From: Christensenellaceae bacterium Phil7
GTDB taxonomy: Bacteria > Bacillota > Clostridia > Christensenellales > CAG-138
Length of the DNA stretch: 64,000 nucleotides
Direction: 5' to 3'
Assembly (NCBI GenBank): GCA_001940845.1
Contig: MSGV01000023.1
Location: forward strand, 62,001-126,000
In this document: positions 63,778-64,000 of the stretch, piece after piece
Numbering within the stretch: the stretch's first letter is position 1
How the letters are laid out: each line of letters begins with the position of its first letter
Position numbers and translations under genes: made by a program
Notes under the pieces: generated by a model
What the model was told of the DNA's origin: nothing
The model's input: the letters and a program-made list of their open reading frames with translations, nothing else
Databases searched by the model: none

Positions 63778-63825
63778 TTGTTTATCAAAGCCGGATCAGG
63801 CATTATCATCGTTTTTGCTGTGTTA

Positions 63826-63854
63826 TTGAAATTAATGCCGGTTTATGTTAAAAT
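63826..63854 (+). promoter_or_regulatory. Sigma-A-type promoter for the right-edge gene
   Basis: TTGAAA (63826-63831), a 17-bp spacer and TAAAAT (63849-63854), 28 nt before the TTG start. Confidence 0.6.
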
Positions 63855-63882
63855 AGAATCAATATGATCGGAGGATAAAAAA

Positions 63883-64000
63883 TTGAAAAAGACACTTGCG
63901 TGGATCTGTATTGCGCTTACTGGGGCAGCATTTATAATGCTTTGCCTGGTGCTGATATTACGAATTCAACTATGGATTCCTATCATAATGTTTGCGATTG
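63883..64000 (+). CDS. Start of a membrane protein, cut by the window edge
   Basis: A TTG at 63883, eight to nine bases after GGAGG, opens a frame that stays open to the window end: MKKTLAWICIALTGAAFIMLCLVLILR then more hydrophobic residues. This is a basic start followed by one long or two short membrane segments, or an uncleaved signal. It is too short for the ORF track. The promoter match upstream supports it. The family cannot be told from 39 residues. Confidence 0.6.
   Translation, partial: MKKTLAWICIALTGAAFIMLCLVLILRIQLWIPIIMFAI

Larger units (their letters stand above)
63554..63882. other. 329-nt divergent region between plsX and the right-edge gene
   Basis: This gap holds a minus-strand promoter and structured leader for plsX, and a plus-strand promoter for the partial gene at the edge. 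No FapR-type operator, tRNA or protein-coding frame was recognised. Confidence 0.5.

Overview
The window is ordinary chromosome of a spore-forming member of the Firmicutes, most likely class Clostridia. SpoIVA (22501-23982, minus) and a YlbJ-like protein (51931-52980, minus) indicate sporulation. The conserved blocks rbfA-nrnA-truB-ribF, nadD/yqeK-rsfS, iscR-iscS-iscU, rsmD-coaD, DUF177-rpmF and plsX-acpP-rnc-smc-ftsY all have a Clostridia-like arrangement. Base composition looks moderate (mid-40s % GC by eye) and even throughout. TTG and GTG starts with good ribosome binding sites are common. I saw no tRNA, rRNA, CRISPR array, insertion sequence or prophage. The genus cannot be fixed from this sequence.

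Layout. 1-3.1 kb: tail of an infB-type operon (rbfA, nrnA, truB, ribF). 3.3-10 kb: a HisJ-type phosphatase, a large SNF2-like helicase of the kind usually found on integrative elements, a type IIA topoisomerase B subunit and a GNAT acetyltransferase. 10-16.4 kb: an RlmI-like methyltransferase and a flavin reductase (minus), then a MecA_N-type penicillin-binding protein and an AAA ATPase (plus), then an unknown membrane protein (minus). 16.4-22.4 kb: a fused NadD-YqeK, rsfS, dnaX, hisS and a DUF4173 membrane protein with an operator-like repeat over its promoter. 22.5-30 kb: spoIVA, a surface protein paired divergently with an ArsR-like regulator, der and a DUF512 radical SAM protein. 30-38 kb: a secreted peptidoglycan-binding protein, a DUF2156 protein, the isc operon, a small membrane-anchored protein, lon and an Sfp-type phosphopantetheinyl transferase. 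38-43.8 kb: an SGNH lipoprotein, a DUF4358 lipoprotein and an MBOAT acyltransferase that look like an envelope O-acetylation module, then a small P-loop protein and a DUF885 lipoprotein. 43.8-51.9 kb: a long plus-strand run starting with a degenerate serine recombinase, then recX, birA, nnrDE, an amidohydrolase, 5-FTHF cyclo-ligase, rsmD, coaD and a coiled-coil protein. 51.9-64 kb: ylbJ and tmcAL, ackA, DUF177-rpmF, the plsX-acpP-rnc-smc-ftsY group (minus), and the start of a membrane protein at the right edge.

Most genes serve translation, cofactor metabolism, DNA maintenance, the cell envelope or sporulation. The strongest departures are: (i) a full-length serine-recombinase homologue lacking its catalytic serine, arginines and zinc-ribbon cysteines, placed just before recX; (ii) the stand-alone mobile-element-type helicase; (iii) a RibF whose riboflavin-kinase half has lost its signature motifs; (iv) inverted repeats over the promoters of the DUF4173, surface-protein and flavin-reductase genes; and (v) a structured leader of about 190 nt before plsX. 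No single locus is clearly a new defence or mobile system. The degenerate recombinase is the best candidate for undescribed biology.
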